Origin: Pseudomonas viciae | GTDB lineage: Bacteria > Pseudomonadota > Gammaproteobacteria > Pseudomonadales > Pseudomonadaceae | Reading direction: 5' to 3' | NCBI RefSeq assembly: GCF_004786035.1 | Contig: NZ_CP035088.1 | Span: 6,471,001-6,535,000, forward strand | Length of the DNA stretch: 64,000 bases | Shown: piece by piece, positions 20,103 to 28,410 of the stretch | Position numbering within the stretch: the first letter of the stretch is position 1 | How the letters are laid out: each line of letters starts with the position of its first letter | Made by a program: the position numbers and the translations under genes | The notes under the pieces: generated by a model | The model's input: only the letters and a program-made list of their open reading frames with translations | What the model was told of the DNA's origin: nothing | The model's database searches: none

Positions 20103-22178
20103 ATGACTGAGCTGTCGAACGTGCCGGTCACGGCACTCAAGGGTGTCGGTGAAGCCATGGCCGAGAAACTGGCCAAGGTCGGCCTGGAAAACCTCCAGGA
20201 CGTGCTGTTCCACCTGCCGCTGCGCTATCAGGATCGCACCCGCGTGGTGCCCATCGGTCACTTGCGACCGGGGCAGGACGCGGTGATCGAAGGCACCGTC
20301 AGCGGCGCCGACGTGGTCATGGGCCGGCGCCGTAGCCTGGTGGTGCGCCTGCAGGACGGCACCGGCGGGCTCAGCCTGCGCTTCTATCACTTCAGCAATG
20401 CACAAAAGGAAGGCCTCAAGCGTGGCACCCGCGTGCGCTGCTACGGCGAGGCTCGGCCTGGTGCCTCGGGACTGGAGATCTATCATCCGGAATACCGCAG
20501 CATCACTGGCGACGAACCGCCGCCGGTGGATGAGACCCTGACCCCGGTCTATCCGCTCACCGAAGGCCTGACTCAACAGCGCCTGCGCCAGCTCTGCCAG
20601 CAAACCCTGACGTTGCTGGGCCCCAGCAGCCTGCCCGACTGGCTGCCCACGGAACTGGCCCGGGATTACCAATTGGCGCCGTTGGCCGATGCGATCCGCT
20701 ACCTGCACCACCCGCCCGCCGATGCCGATGTCGACGAGCTCGCCCTCGGCCATCACTGGGCCCAGCATCGCTTGGCCTTTGAAGAGTTGCTGACCCATCA
20801 ACTGTCGCAGCAACGCCTGCGGGAAAGCCTGCGCTCCCTGCGCGCCCCGGCCATGCCCAAGGCCAAGGATCTGCCCACCCGTTACCTGGCCAACCTTGGC
20901 TTCGCGCCCACCGGCGCCCAGCAGCGGGTCGGCAACGAAATCGCCTATGACCTGAGCCAGCCCGAGCCGATGCTACGGCTGATCCAGGGCGACGTCGGCG
21001 CCGGCAAGACCGTGGTCGCCGCCCTCGCCGCGCTCCAGGCCCTGGAAGCGGGTTATCAGGTGGCGTTGATGGCGCCCACCGAGATCCTTGCCGAACAACA
21101 TTTCATCACCTTCCAGCGCTGGCTCGAACCGCTGGGCATCGAAGTCGCCTGGCTGGCCGGCAAGCTCAAGGGCAAGAATCGCGCAGCCGCCCTGGCGCAG
21201 ATCGCCGAAGGCGCACCGATGGTGGTGGGCACCCATGCCTTGTTCCAGGACGAAGTGCAGTTCAAGAACCTGGCGTTGGTGATCATCGACGAGCAGCACC
21301 GTTTCGGCGTGCAGCAACGCCTGGCCCTGCGGCAGAAAGGCGTGGGCGGGCGGATGTGTCCGCACCAGTTGATCATGACCGCCACGCCGATCCCACGGAC
21401 CCTGGCCATGAGCGCCTACGCCGACCTCGACACCTCGATCCTCGACGAACTGCCCCCGGGCCGCACACCGGTCAATACCGTGCTGGTCACCGACACCCGG
21501 CGGGTCGAAGTGATCGAGCGCGTGCGCAGCGCCTGTGCCGAAGGGCGCCAGGCCTATTGGGTCTGCACCCTGATCGAAGAATCGGAAGAACTGACCTGCC
21601 AGGCCGCTGAAACCACCTATGAAGACCTCACCGCCGCCCTCGGTGAGTTGAAGGTCGGGCTGATCCACGGGCGCATGAAACCCGCCGAGAAAGCCGCCGT
21701 CATGGCCGAATTCAAGGCCGGCGCCCTGCAACTGCTGGTCGCCACCACGGTGATCGAGGTCGGTGTGGACGTGCCCAACGCCAGCCTGATGATCATCGAG
21801 AACCCCGAACGCCTGGGCCTGGCGCAGTTGCACCAGTTGCGCGGCCGCGTCGGTCGGGGCAGCGCCGCCAGCCATTGCGTCTTGCTGTATCACCCCCCCC
21901 TGTCCCAAATCGGTCGGCAGCGGCTGGGCATCATGCGCGAAACCAACGACGGCTTTGTCATCGCCGAAAAAGACCTCGAATTGCGCGGCCCTGGTGAAAT
22001 GCTCGGCACGCGCCAGACCGGTCTGCTTCAATTCAAGGTAGCCGACCTGATGCGCGACGCCGATCTGCTCCCTGCAGTACGCGACGCCGCCCAGGCGCTA
22101 CTGGAACGCTGGCCCGATCACGTCAGCCCGCTGTTGGATCGCTGGCTGCGTCATGGGCAGCAATATGGCCAAGTGTGA
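20103..22178 (+). CDS. recG: ATP-dependent DNA helicase RecG
   Basis: A 691-residue branch-migrating helicase that remodels stalled forks and Holliday junctions. The N-terminal wedge/OB part has FHLPLRYQDRTR and the VVRLQDGTGGLSLRFYHF segment. Helicase motifs follow: Walker A GDVGAGKTVVAAL near 297-304, MAPTEILAEQHF, the DEQH box IIDEQHRFGVQQR near 396, MTATPIPRTLA, and late VATTVIEVGVDVPNA and QLRGRVGRG. Full length. Confidence 0.97.
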   Translation: MTELSNVPVTALKGVGEAMAEKLAKVGLENLQDVLFHLPLRYQDRTRVVPIGHLRPGQDAVIEGTVSGADVVMGRRRSLVVRLQDGTGGLSLRFYHFSNAQKEGLKRGTRVRCYGEARPGASGLEIYHPEYRSITGDEPPPVDETLTPVYPLTEGLTQQRLRQLCQQTLTLLGPSSLPDWLPTELARDYQLAPLADAIRYLHHPPADADVDELALGHHWAQHRLAFEELLTHQLSQQRLRESLRSLRAPAMPKAKDLPTRYLANLGFAPTGAQQRVGNEIAYDLSQPEPMLRLIQGDVGAGKTVVAALAALQALEAGYQVALMAPTEILAEQHFITFQRWLEPLGIEVAWLAGKLKGKNRAAALAQIAEGAPMVVGTHALFQDEVQFKNLALVIIDEQHRFGVQQRLALRQKGVGGRMCPHQLIMTATPIPRTLAMSAYADLDTSILDELPPGRTPVNTVLVTDTRRVEVIERVRSACAEGRQAYWVCTLIEESEELTCQAAETTYEDLTAALGELKVGLIHGRMKPAEKAAVMAEFKAGALQLLVATTVIEVGVDVPNASLMIIENPERLGLAQLHQLRGRVGRGSAASHCVLLYHPPLSQIGRQRLGIMRETNDGFVIAEKDLELRGPGEMLGTRQTGLLQFKVADLMRDADLLPAVRDAAQALLERWPDHVSPLLDRWLRHGQQYGQV

Positions 22179-22256
22179 GCACGCTCTCAGTTTCCGGACG
22201 CACCTACCGGGCAAGCTGGTTATACTGCTCAACTTGTAGGAAAACGGATACAGACC

Positions 22257-23657
22257 ATGACTGAAGCTGCCCTCGTCCCCGACTCCCCGCACGCTCCGTC
22301 TGTTATTCGGCTGTTGCTCGAGAAACTGGGCATCGCCTTTGACGAAATTATCGAACGACCGGGCCTGAACCCTGCCCGCAAAGTACAGGCCGTTCTGCTG
22401 CACGATGCCGTTGGCGCGCTCATGGTGCTGTTTCCACAAAGCCAGCTGCTAGACCTCAACCGCCTGGCCGAACTCACCGGTCGCAAGCTCACGGCGGTGC
22501 CTACCGACCGCCTGGAACGCATGCTTGGCAAACACAGCCTGAGCCTGCTGCCCGGCCTGCCGGCGCTGACCAGTTCCCCCTGCCTGTACGAAGAAAGCCT
22601 GCTGCGTGAACCGAAGCTGCTGATCAACTCGGGCGAGCCGGGGCTGCTGCTGGAAGTCACCAGCGAAGCGTTCAAGACCATGCTCACCAAAGCCAGCGCC
22701 GCGACATTTGGCGAAGCCTTGAGCAACATCACACCCAACCTGGACCGCCCGCACGACGACCGCGCGGAAATCACCCAGGCCGTCCAGGCGTTTACCGCGC
22801 GGCGTATCCAGCAACGCCTGGAAGAAACCATCGAGATCCCACCGCTGGCCGAAACCGCGCAAAAAATCATCAAGTTGCGGGTCGACCCTGACGCGACCAT
22901 CGACGACATCACCGGCGTCGTGGAAACCGACCCGGCCCTGGCCGCGCAAGTAGTGAGCTGGGCCGCATCGCCCTACTACGCCTCGCCGGGCAAGATTCGT
23001 TCAGTGGAAGACGCCATCGTCCGGGTCCTGGGCTTCGACCTGGTGATCAACCTGGCGCTGGGCCTGGCCTTGGGCAAGACCCTGAGCCTGCCCAAGGACC
23101 ACCCGCAACACACCACACCGTACTGGCACCAGTCGATCTACACTGCCGCCGTTATCGAAGGCCTGACCCGCGCCATGCCTCGGGCCGAGCGCCCCGAAGG
23201 TGGCCTGACCTATCTGTCCGGCCTGCTGCACAACTTCGGCTACCTGTTGCTGGCCCACGTGTTCCCGCCGCACTTCTCATTGATCTGCCGGCACCTGGAG
23301 GTCAACCCGCACCTGTGCCACAGCTACGTGGAACAGCACCTGCTGGGCATCAGCCGCGAACAGATCGGCGCCTGGCTGATGCGCTACTGGGACATGCCCG
23401 ACGAACTGGCCACCGCCCTGCGCTTCCAGCACGACCCGCACTACGACGGCGAGTACGCCGCCTACCCGAACCTGGTCTGCCTGGCCGTACGCCTGCTGCG
23501 CTCGCGGGGTATCGGCTCCGGTCCGGACGAGGAAATCCCCGATGCACTGCTCGAACGCGTAGGCCTGTCTCGGGACAAGGTCAATGACGTGGTCAGCAAA
23601 GTGCTCGAGGCTGAAGTGTTGTTGCGGGAACTGGCTTCGCAGTTCAGCCACGGCTAA
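22257..23657 (+). CDS. YbaK-like/HDOD domain protein
   Basis: A 466-residue protein with an N-terminal aminoacyl-tRNA-deacylase-like (YbaK/ProX) domain (about 10-155, IRLLLEKLGIAFDEI ... ARKVQAVLLHDAVGALMVLFP) joined to an HDOD domain (about 195-400, IPPLAETAQKIIKLRVDPDATIDDI, ETDPALAAQVVSWAASPYYASP, VEDAIVRVLGFDLVINLALGLALG). HDOD proteins act in signalling, but this one lacks an output domain and its partner is unknown. The same two-domain protein next to recG is usual in pseudomonads. Confidence 0.87.
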   Translation: MTEAALVPDSPHAPSVIRLLLEKLGIAFDEIIERPGLNPARKVQAVLLHDAVGALMVLFPQSQLLDLNRLAELTGRKLTAVPTDRLERMLGKHSLSLLPGLPALTSSPCLYEESLLREPKLLINSGEPGLLLEVTSEAFKTMLTKASAATFGEALSNITPNLDRPHDDRAEITQAVQAFTARRIQQRLEETIEIPPLAETAQKIIKLRVDPDATIDDITGVVETDPALAAQVVSWAASPYYASPGKIRSVEDAIVRVLGFDLVINLALGLALGKTLSLPKDHPQHTTPYWHQSIYTAAVIEGLTRAMPRAERPEGGLTYLSGLLHNFGYLLLAHVFPPHFSLICRHLEVNPHLCHSYVEQHLLGISREQIGAWLMRYWDMPDELATALRFQHDPHYDGEYAAYPNLVCLAVRLLRSRGIGSGPDEEIPDALLERVGLSRDKVNDVVSKVLEAEVLLRELASQFSHG

Positions 23658-23686
23658 AAACGGCTCCGTGTCAGGCGGACGAGCTC

Positions 23687-23818
23687 TTGTGGCAAGGGAG
23701 CTTGCTCCCGCTTGACTGCGCAGCGGTCGCAAAACCAGCTGACGCGATCCTCCAGGAAGGCTGCATATACCCATTTGGAGGTCGCTTCGCAGCCCAGCGG
23801 GAGCAAGTCCCTCGCCAG
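23687..23818. repeat. REPIN of a second REP type
   Basis: The left arm GTGGCAAGGGAGCTTGCTCC (followed by a GACTGCGCAGCGGTCGC part) and the right arm (GGTCGCTTCGCAGCCCAGCG, GGGAGCAAGTCCCTCGCCAG) are inverted. The core GGGAGCTTGCTCCC differs from the GCGGGCTTGCTCGCG family used elsewhere in the window. A short relative lies at 58037-58069. Confidence 0.8.
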
Positions 23819-23823
23819 TTAGC

Positions 23824-25179
23824 TTAAGCCAGATAGCGGATCACCCAACCGCCCGCAGCATAAGCCCAGGGCTTAGCCTCCACCCACGTCAACCCGCACA
23901 CGACAATCCGCCCATCCTTCATGATCGTCATGTCTTCCAAGCTCTCATACGTTTCATCTTCGTCGAAAACGATAAAACCGGTGCCGTTGAACGTCTGATC
24001 CAGAGAACCGTCAGAACGAAAACGTGCCGTTAGCGCTGTCGCCTCCTCAGTGGCGAACCCCCTGCCGGTAGTACCAGCGACGATGATCGAACCATCCGCC
24101 TGCAATGCACAACGCCGCCATTTCAAGCCTTGGGGCACGAGTGTGGAGAACAAAGGCTGTCCGCGATTGAAGTTGAAATCGAAAAATCCGCCGCTGGTTA
24201 AAACGAACATCAAGCCATTGTAAATACCATCGCGCAGAGCCTCGCCTATCGCGACGATACTGCCATCAATCTCTCTTACCTCAATAGCCTCCATGTATAT
24301 GCTATTAGAGCTGCGCACCGTCACAGTCCCGCCATTGAAAATTCTATCGAGGCGTCCCATTTCATCGAAACGGGTCACATAAACACCTCGGGAATCGGGA
24401 GATCTCAATCTATAGTCACCACATACCAATACTTTTCCATCTGCCTGAACGGCAACAGTCTCAGTATAATTCTCGTCATAGGCGATACCTTCGAGCTCGA
24501 CAATCGCAAAGCCAAGACCGTTAAACGTATAGTCGGTAGAACCATCTGAGTTAAGGCGAAGCACGATCCCTTTCGTCTGACCGGATTCAGTACTTACACC
24601 ACCGGCCAAAAAAATTTTCCCATCCAATTGCTGGACCGCAGAGGCTCCTTTACTACCCGAGCCCCATGGTGCCCCCGCGGAGGACTCTTCGTTATCCCAT
24701 CCAGGTACGCGCCTTCCTACTCCAACATACTTGGGGTTGCCCATACTGCCGTAAGGAAGCAGACGCACACCTTTTTCACCGAAGGACTCATCCAACTGCC
24801 CATCCTCGCGGTGCCGCACGACATACAGGCCACCGTCGGCGATCGTCGTGTACTGTCCCATTACCAACCACCCGCCATCGCTCAGTCTGCAGAGTTCCCT
24901 GACGTCCAGTTGAGCCCCTTCTATATAAATCTCGACAAGCCCGGACCCGTTTCCACCAAAGTCTATGTCGAGTGAGCCATCCTCGTTCAGCCTGGCTATA
25001 GCGGTAGGGGCGTTTACTCCTGATAAATGAATGGCGACCAGTAATTTTCTTTCAGGTAACTCCAGGACAGCTACGGTATGGAATCCGGAAATCTCGGGTA
25101 TCGGGAACTTCAGTATTCCCCCGCTGGCGAAACTCGGGTCCAGAGTGCCCGCTGTCGCGGCGCGTGTTGGGTGAGTCAT
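23824..25179 (-). CDS. Delta-60 repeat protein (accessory)
   Basis: A 451-residue protein made of about seven delta-60 repeats, each around 55-65 residues and carrying the G-x-L/D-x-x-F signature: GTLDPSFASGG, GSLDIDFGGNG, GQLDESFGEKG, GSTDYTFNGLG, GRLDRIFNGG, GFFDFNFNRG and GSLDQTFNGTG. These are predicted to form a beta-propeller-like fold. No signal peptide or membrane helix is seen. AAAGGAGCGG precedes ATG 25179. The gene is visibly less GC-rich than its neighbours and lies between a REPIN and the conserved backbone, which suggests acquisition. Function is unknown. Confidence 0.85.
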   Translation of the reverse strand: MTHPTRAATAGTLDPSFASGGILKFPIPEISGFHTVAVLELPERKLLVAIHLSGVNAPTAIARLNEDGSLDIDFGGNGSGLVEIYIEGAQLDVRELCRLSDGGWLVMGQYTTIADGGLYVVRHREDGQLDESFGEKGVRLLPYGSMGNPKYVGVGRRVPGWDNEESSAGAPWGSGSKGASAVQQLDGKIFLAGGVSTESGQTKGIVLRLNSDGSTDYTFNGLGFAIVELEGIAYDENYTETVAVQADGKVLVCGDYRLRSPDSRGVYVTRFDEMGRLDRIFNGGTVTVRSSNSIYMEAIEVREIDGSIVAIGEALRDGIYNGLMFVLTSGGFFDFNFNRGQPLFSTLVPQGLKWRRCALQADGSIIVAGTTGRGFATEEATALTARFRSDGSLDQTFNGTGFIVFDEDETYESLEDMTIMKDGRIVVCGLTWVEAKPWAYAAGGWVIRYLA

Positions 25180-25313
25180 GATTTCCGCTCCTTTGAGGTG
25201 TATGCAACGCCCCCTAATGGAGCCCCCAAACGCGCGTCTTTACACCTGTAAGGAATGACAGGTCGAGCTATCTTTTGGAGATAAGGCACAGGCCGGTTAG
25301 ACCAACTCACTAA

Positions 25314-25697
25314 TCAAGCCTTAGGCTTAGCCTTCTTCGGCTTCAAATACTTGGTCAGCCCCTGGAACCAGATCACCAGCGCCGGGTTGCCCTTGATCTG
25401 GATCGACTTGTCCTGAATCCCCGTCATGAACGCCAGTTGCTTGTTCTTGGCCTGCATCGTGGCAAAACCATAGGCGGCGTCCTTGAAGGCGATGGCGAAG
25501 GCAGGCTCCGGGTAAGTGCCGGACCGGCTGGTGATGCGCTGGTTTTTCACGGTGAAATGCCGGGCGACCTTGCCGTCCAGGGTTTGCAGTTGAAACACCA
25601 GTTCCTTATCGCCCAACTGCTGCTGGAACGCCGGATTGGTCCGACTGGCCTTGCCCATCAACAACCCCAGCATCCACAGCAGAAAACGAAATTTCAT
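25314..25697 (-). CDS. Small SCP2-like conserved hypothetical protein
   Basis: A 127-residue protein, MKFRFLLWMLGLLMGKASRTNPAFQQQLGDKELVFQLQTLDGKVARHFTV and on, with a hydrophobic N-terminus and a basic tail (YLKPKKAKPKA). The middle (RSGTYPEPAFAIAFKDAAYGFATM ... DKSIQIKGNPALVIWFQGL) resembles SCP2-type sterol/lipid-binding domains. Homologues in pseudomonads are sometimes labelled helicase, which nothing in the sequence supports. Start ATG 25697 has a GAGGCGG upstream. Likely lipid-related, but that is inference. Confidence 0.75.
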   Translation of the reverse strand: MKFRFLLWMLGLLMGKASRTNPAFQQQLGDKELVFQLQTLDGKVARHFTVKNQRITSRSGTYPEPAFAIAFKDAAYGFATMQAKNKQLAFMTGIQDKSIQIKGNPALVIWFQGLTKYLKPKKAKPKA

Positions 25698-25833
25698 GGG
25701 CACCGCCTCGTGAGAAAAGATCAATGGCAGGCAGTTTAGCGATTCTTCGGCTCAACGCCATCATCGGATCGCTTTAGCGGAAGATAAGCTTGTTTTCGCG
25801 AAAGATGACTACCAAGTCACAAAACCAAAAATC

Positions 25834-25901
25834 AAAAGATCGCAGCTTTTGGCAGCTCCTACATCGATTTCCGTAGGAGCTGCCGAAGGCTGCGATCTTT
25901 T
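25834..25901. repeat. Long imperfect palindrome (intergenic repeat or bidirectional terminator)
   Basis: AAAAGATCGCAGC-TTTT-GGCAGCTCCTAC, then a 10-base loop, then GTAGGAGCTGCC-GAAG-GCTGCGATCTTTT. Two stem blocks of 13 and 12 bp are separated by a small internal loop. The A/T ends would let it terminate in both directions. Similar elements are scattered in fluorescens-group genomes. Confidence 0.85.
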
Positions 25902-26015
25902 GACCCTTTTTCCCCGCCAAACCCTCGGACATTTCCTTCAACACGCCGGGCTGTTCATGAACTAGGCGCGCTGGGCATGGGCCGCTAACCTTTGTTCGTC
26001 ATCGCAAAAAACGGT

Positions 26016-26222
26016 GACACGGACGTGCAAGTCCGAACTGGTACGCAATTGGTTATGGCTATTGACCGAGCATTTTTTTATGCTCGCGTCCGTTATGGCA
26101 ATTGTGCGTGGGAGACCTTCGGGTCTGCCGGCGGTACCAGACCGGTCTTGCACACCTACGTACAGTTGCCACCTCTTCGAATGCAAGCGAAAGGATGTCG
26201 ACCCCAACTCTGGTACATAAAT
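26016..26222 (+). promoter_or_regulatory. Structured 5' leader upstream of DUF6124 gene
   Basis: Three consecutive hairpins are visible: CGGAC/GTCCG (26020-26035), GAGCAT-TTTTTT-ATGCTC (26068-26085) and AGACC-TTCG-GGTCT (26113-26126, a UUCG tetraloop, a hallmark of stable RNA). A further palindromic ACCAGACCGGT block follows. From memory, similar leaders precede other DUF6124/DUF3077-type genes in pseudomonads. The frame of the downstream gene happens to be open through the whole leader. Confidence 0.5.
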
Positions 26223-26603
26223 ATGGTCAAGCCTTCACCGAATCCGCCGCAAAGCGGCCACAAATCCCGCGTCGAAAACCTCGAAGCTAAAAAACTCGAC
26301 GATGCCGCCACCCGCGCCCTCGATTACTACCTCAACCCCCAACCCTCCCCGCCCGAACCCGACAAAAACCAGCTCTTCATCGTCTCGCCTCACATAGACA
26401 CCGAAACCCTGCTGGCCAACGCCTCCGAAGACCTGCAATCAATCAGCACCATCGCCGCCGACCTGGCTGACGACGTGGATGACTCACGCCGCTGCATCGC
26501 CCTGGCAATCAGCCGCATGGCCGATGGGGTGCAGTTGCTGGTTGAGCGGGCGTTGGATCATTTGGAGACAAAGGAGGTAGTGACGCCTGGCGCCAAGGTG
26601 TAG
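26223..26603 (+). CDS. DUF6124 family protein
   Basis: A 126-residue Pseudomonas-restricted family protein: MVKPSPNPPQ at the start, then ATRALDYYLNPQP, LFIVSPHIDTETLLANASEDLQSISTIAADLADDVDDSRRCIALAISRMADGVQLLVERALDH. It is mostly helical and has no signal peptide. The start ATG 26223 is where family similarity begins, yet no strong ribosome site lies directly before it; the nearest purine-rich stretch (AAAGGATG) is about 30 bases upstream. The frame stays open back to 25992, so a longer product cannot be excluded. Function is unknown. Confidence 0.75.
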   Translation: MVKPSPNPPQSGHKSRVENLEAKKLDDAATRALDYYLNPQPSPPEPDKNQLFIVSPHIDTETLLANASEDLQSISTIAADLADDVDDSRRCIALAISRMADGVQLLVERALDHLETKEVVTPGAKV

Positions 26604-26632
26604 AGCCTTGCATTGATGCAGGCTGAGCCGAC

Positions 26633-27345
26633 GCCATCGCGAGCAAGCCCGCTCCCACAATTGGACCGGGGTACAGCCGGGAGAGACAGGCCGGCTTTAA
26701 GGCCGCCTCGCGAGCAAGCTTTGCTCCCACAGGTCCTGCTCAAACAGATCTGAGGGGTGTACGACCGGGAGAGCCAGGCCGGCTGTCAGGCCGCCTCGCG
26801 GTAGACGTTGATCTCGGCGCCCCGTTAACCACGATGGCCGAACGCAGGTATTGCGCAGTGGGCATCCCGGCATGGATGCCGGGATAGCCGCGCTGGGCCA
26901 TGGATGGCCCTTCGCGGCGGGCCCACGGAGCAATGCCTGCGTTCGGGCATGCCGAGCCTAGGCGAGGCACCGAGTGGTGGGGCAGAAGCGCTTTGGTTAC
27001 TTTCGCGCTTTTCGAAAGTGACCCGCTGTAAGAGCGGAACCATAAGTGGCCGTTACCGCAGCAATGGATATGTACCCGGTCAACAAAATCCTGGCCGGCT
27101 GTCAGGCCGCCATCGCGAGCAAGCTCGCTCCCACAATTGGATCGGGGTACAACCGGGAGAGACAGGCCGGCTGTCAGGCCGCCTCGCGAGCAAGCTTTGC
27201 TCCCACAGGGGACTGGAGGTTGGCGCGAATATTCGAGCCAGCACAAAACAAAAGTGGGAGCGAGCTTGCTCGCGATGGCGGTGCATCAGTCGACATCAAG
27301 GCCAACTGAACCGACGCTATCGCGAGCAAGCCCGCCCCCACAGAT
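26633..27345. repeat. REP-rich repeat mosaic between DUF6124 gene and T6SS
   Basis: The 779 bases between the DUF6124 gene and tagQ contain no credible gene. At least six REP cores are visible (near 26636, 26707, 27112, 27183, 27256 and 27320). A 77-base block running from ACAATTGGA(C/T)CGGGGTACA to the REP at its right end occurs at 26656-26732 and again at 27132-27209 with only a few differences, and partial copies of its AGGCCGGCTGTCAGGCCGCC part are at about 26776 and 27092. A distinct ~240-base unit with its own palindromes (GGCATCCCGGCATGGATGCC) occupies about 26813-27060. Confidence 0.85.
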
Positions 27346-27382
27346 TTCGACTGCTGATCAACGACCAGCCGCCATCACTCAA

Positions 27383-28324
27383 TCAAACATTCGGGCAAGG
27401 AACCGGTGCCCAATCACCCAGGTCCGGGTTTTTGCACATGCTGTTGACCTGAGTAGTACCCGCGCTGGCAACCTGCTTGCTTTCATCCTGCTTGGCCTTG
27501 GCGGTCAGCAGGGTTTTCTCGGTGGTGACCGCTTCTTTCGGCACGGGTGGCAGCTCTTTCTTCTTCGCCGGTTGTACGGTCTTGTTCTTTTTCTTGGTGC
27601 TGGTCTGAGCCACAACCGGCGTAGTGTCAGCAGTCGCCACGGTCACCACGTCAGTACGCTGCACACCCACTTGCTGCAGGTCCTTCTCATAGGCCTGGGT
27701 GTAGTTGTTCAGGTCTTCGGACGCTTTGCCGTTGACCGCAACGATCAGGTCGTTCGACTCTTTCAGGCCGGAGACGATTTCTGCCAGGCGCTTGCGACCT
27801 TCAGTATCGTTGACGGTCTTGGCCTTGCGGTCGGCAACCAGTTTGCTGAACGCGTTCTGGTAGCACTGCTGCGACGTCCGGGCGTAAGCGGTGCTGCGGT
27901 CGATATCGGAGACGCTTTTGTTGACGTCGGCGGCGTAGGACGCAATGCGCTGGTTGTCATCGGCGATCTGCTTCTGGCGCTCGGTGTAGTAACCGGCTGC
28001 ACCACCGGCCAGGGCGCCGCCAGCAGCACCGATGGCCGCGTTGCGACCACGGTCTTCCTTGTCGGCGGTCAGAGCGCCCAGCAGCGCACCACCGACCGCG
28101 CCAACGGCTGCGCCGGTGACCACGGACTTGGTCATGTTGCCCTCGGTGGAGCGCAAGTGCTGCACCGGCTCGTAGCAGTTCGGGTAGTACTCGACCTTGG
28201 TGCTCGAGGCGACCTTGGAGGTCGGCGACGTGGCGCAGCCAGTCAGTACGGTGCTGAAGCCGACAGCGACCATCAGCAAGTGACGCTTGGAAACCGAAGC
28301 AAAAGGTTTACGGGAGAAAAGCAT
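27383..28324 (-). CDS. tagQ: T6SS-associated outer membrane lipoprotein TagQ
   Basis: A 313-residue lipoprotein, signal HLLMVAVGFSTVLTGCATSP with the lipidated Cys at residue 30 and Ala at +2 (outer-membrane sorting). It has a glycine-zipper-like hydrophobic part (about 65-110, SVVTGAAVGAVGGALLGAL and AAIGAAGGALAGGAAGYY), then a helical domain and a Lys/Thr-rich tail. In P. aeruginosa TagQ holds the periplasmic TagR at the outer membrane in the threonine-phosphorylation pathway that triggers H1-T6SS firing. It is the last gene of the minus-strand arm, 86 bases after tagR. Confidence 0.88.
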   Translation of the reverse strand: MLFSRKPFASVSKRHLLMVAVGFSTVLTGCATSPTSKVASSTKVEYYPNCYEPVQHLRSTEGNMTKSVVTGAAVGAVGGALLGALTADKEDRGRNAAIGAAGGALAGGAAGYYTERQKQIADDNQRIASYAADVNKSVSDIDRSTAYARTSQQCYQNAFSKLVADRKAKTVNDTEGRKRLAEIVSGLKESNDLIVAVNGKASEDLNNYTQAYEKDLQQVGVQRTDVVTVATADTTPVVAQTSTKKKNKTVQPAKKKELPPVPKEAVTTEKTLLTAKAKQDESKQVASAGTTQVNSMCKNPDLGDWAPVPCPNV

Positions 28325-28410
28325 AGTTGTGTTCTCGTTTTAAGTTTTGACCAGCTCAGCACAGCCCCATCGCCGCCTGAGTCCCTTCCAAGCTCGCTGA
28401 CAACGAATGC

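Noticed and set aside
24628..24975. Plus-strand open frame opposite the delta-60 gene
   Set aside because: It lies antisense to a well-supported repeat protein and has no start context.
26633..27345. Possible CRISPR array
   Set aside because: Repeat units are inverted as well as direct, unevenly spaced and match REP cores found elsewhere in the window; no cas genes.
26904..27452. Open frames inside the repeat mosaic that look like small proteins
   Set aside because: They are translations of REP cores and palindromes, contain repeated Arg/Gln-rich pieces, and end within tagQ; no family resemblance.
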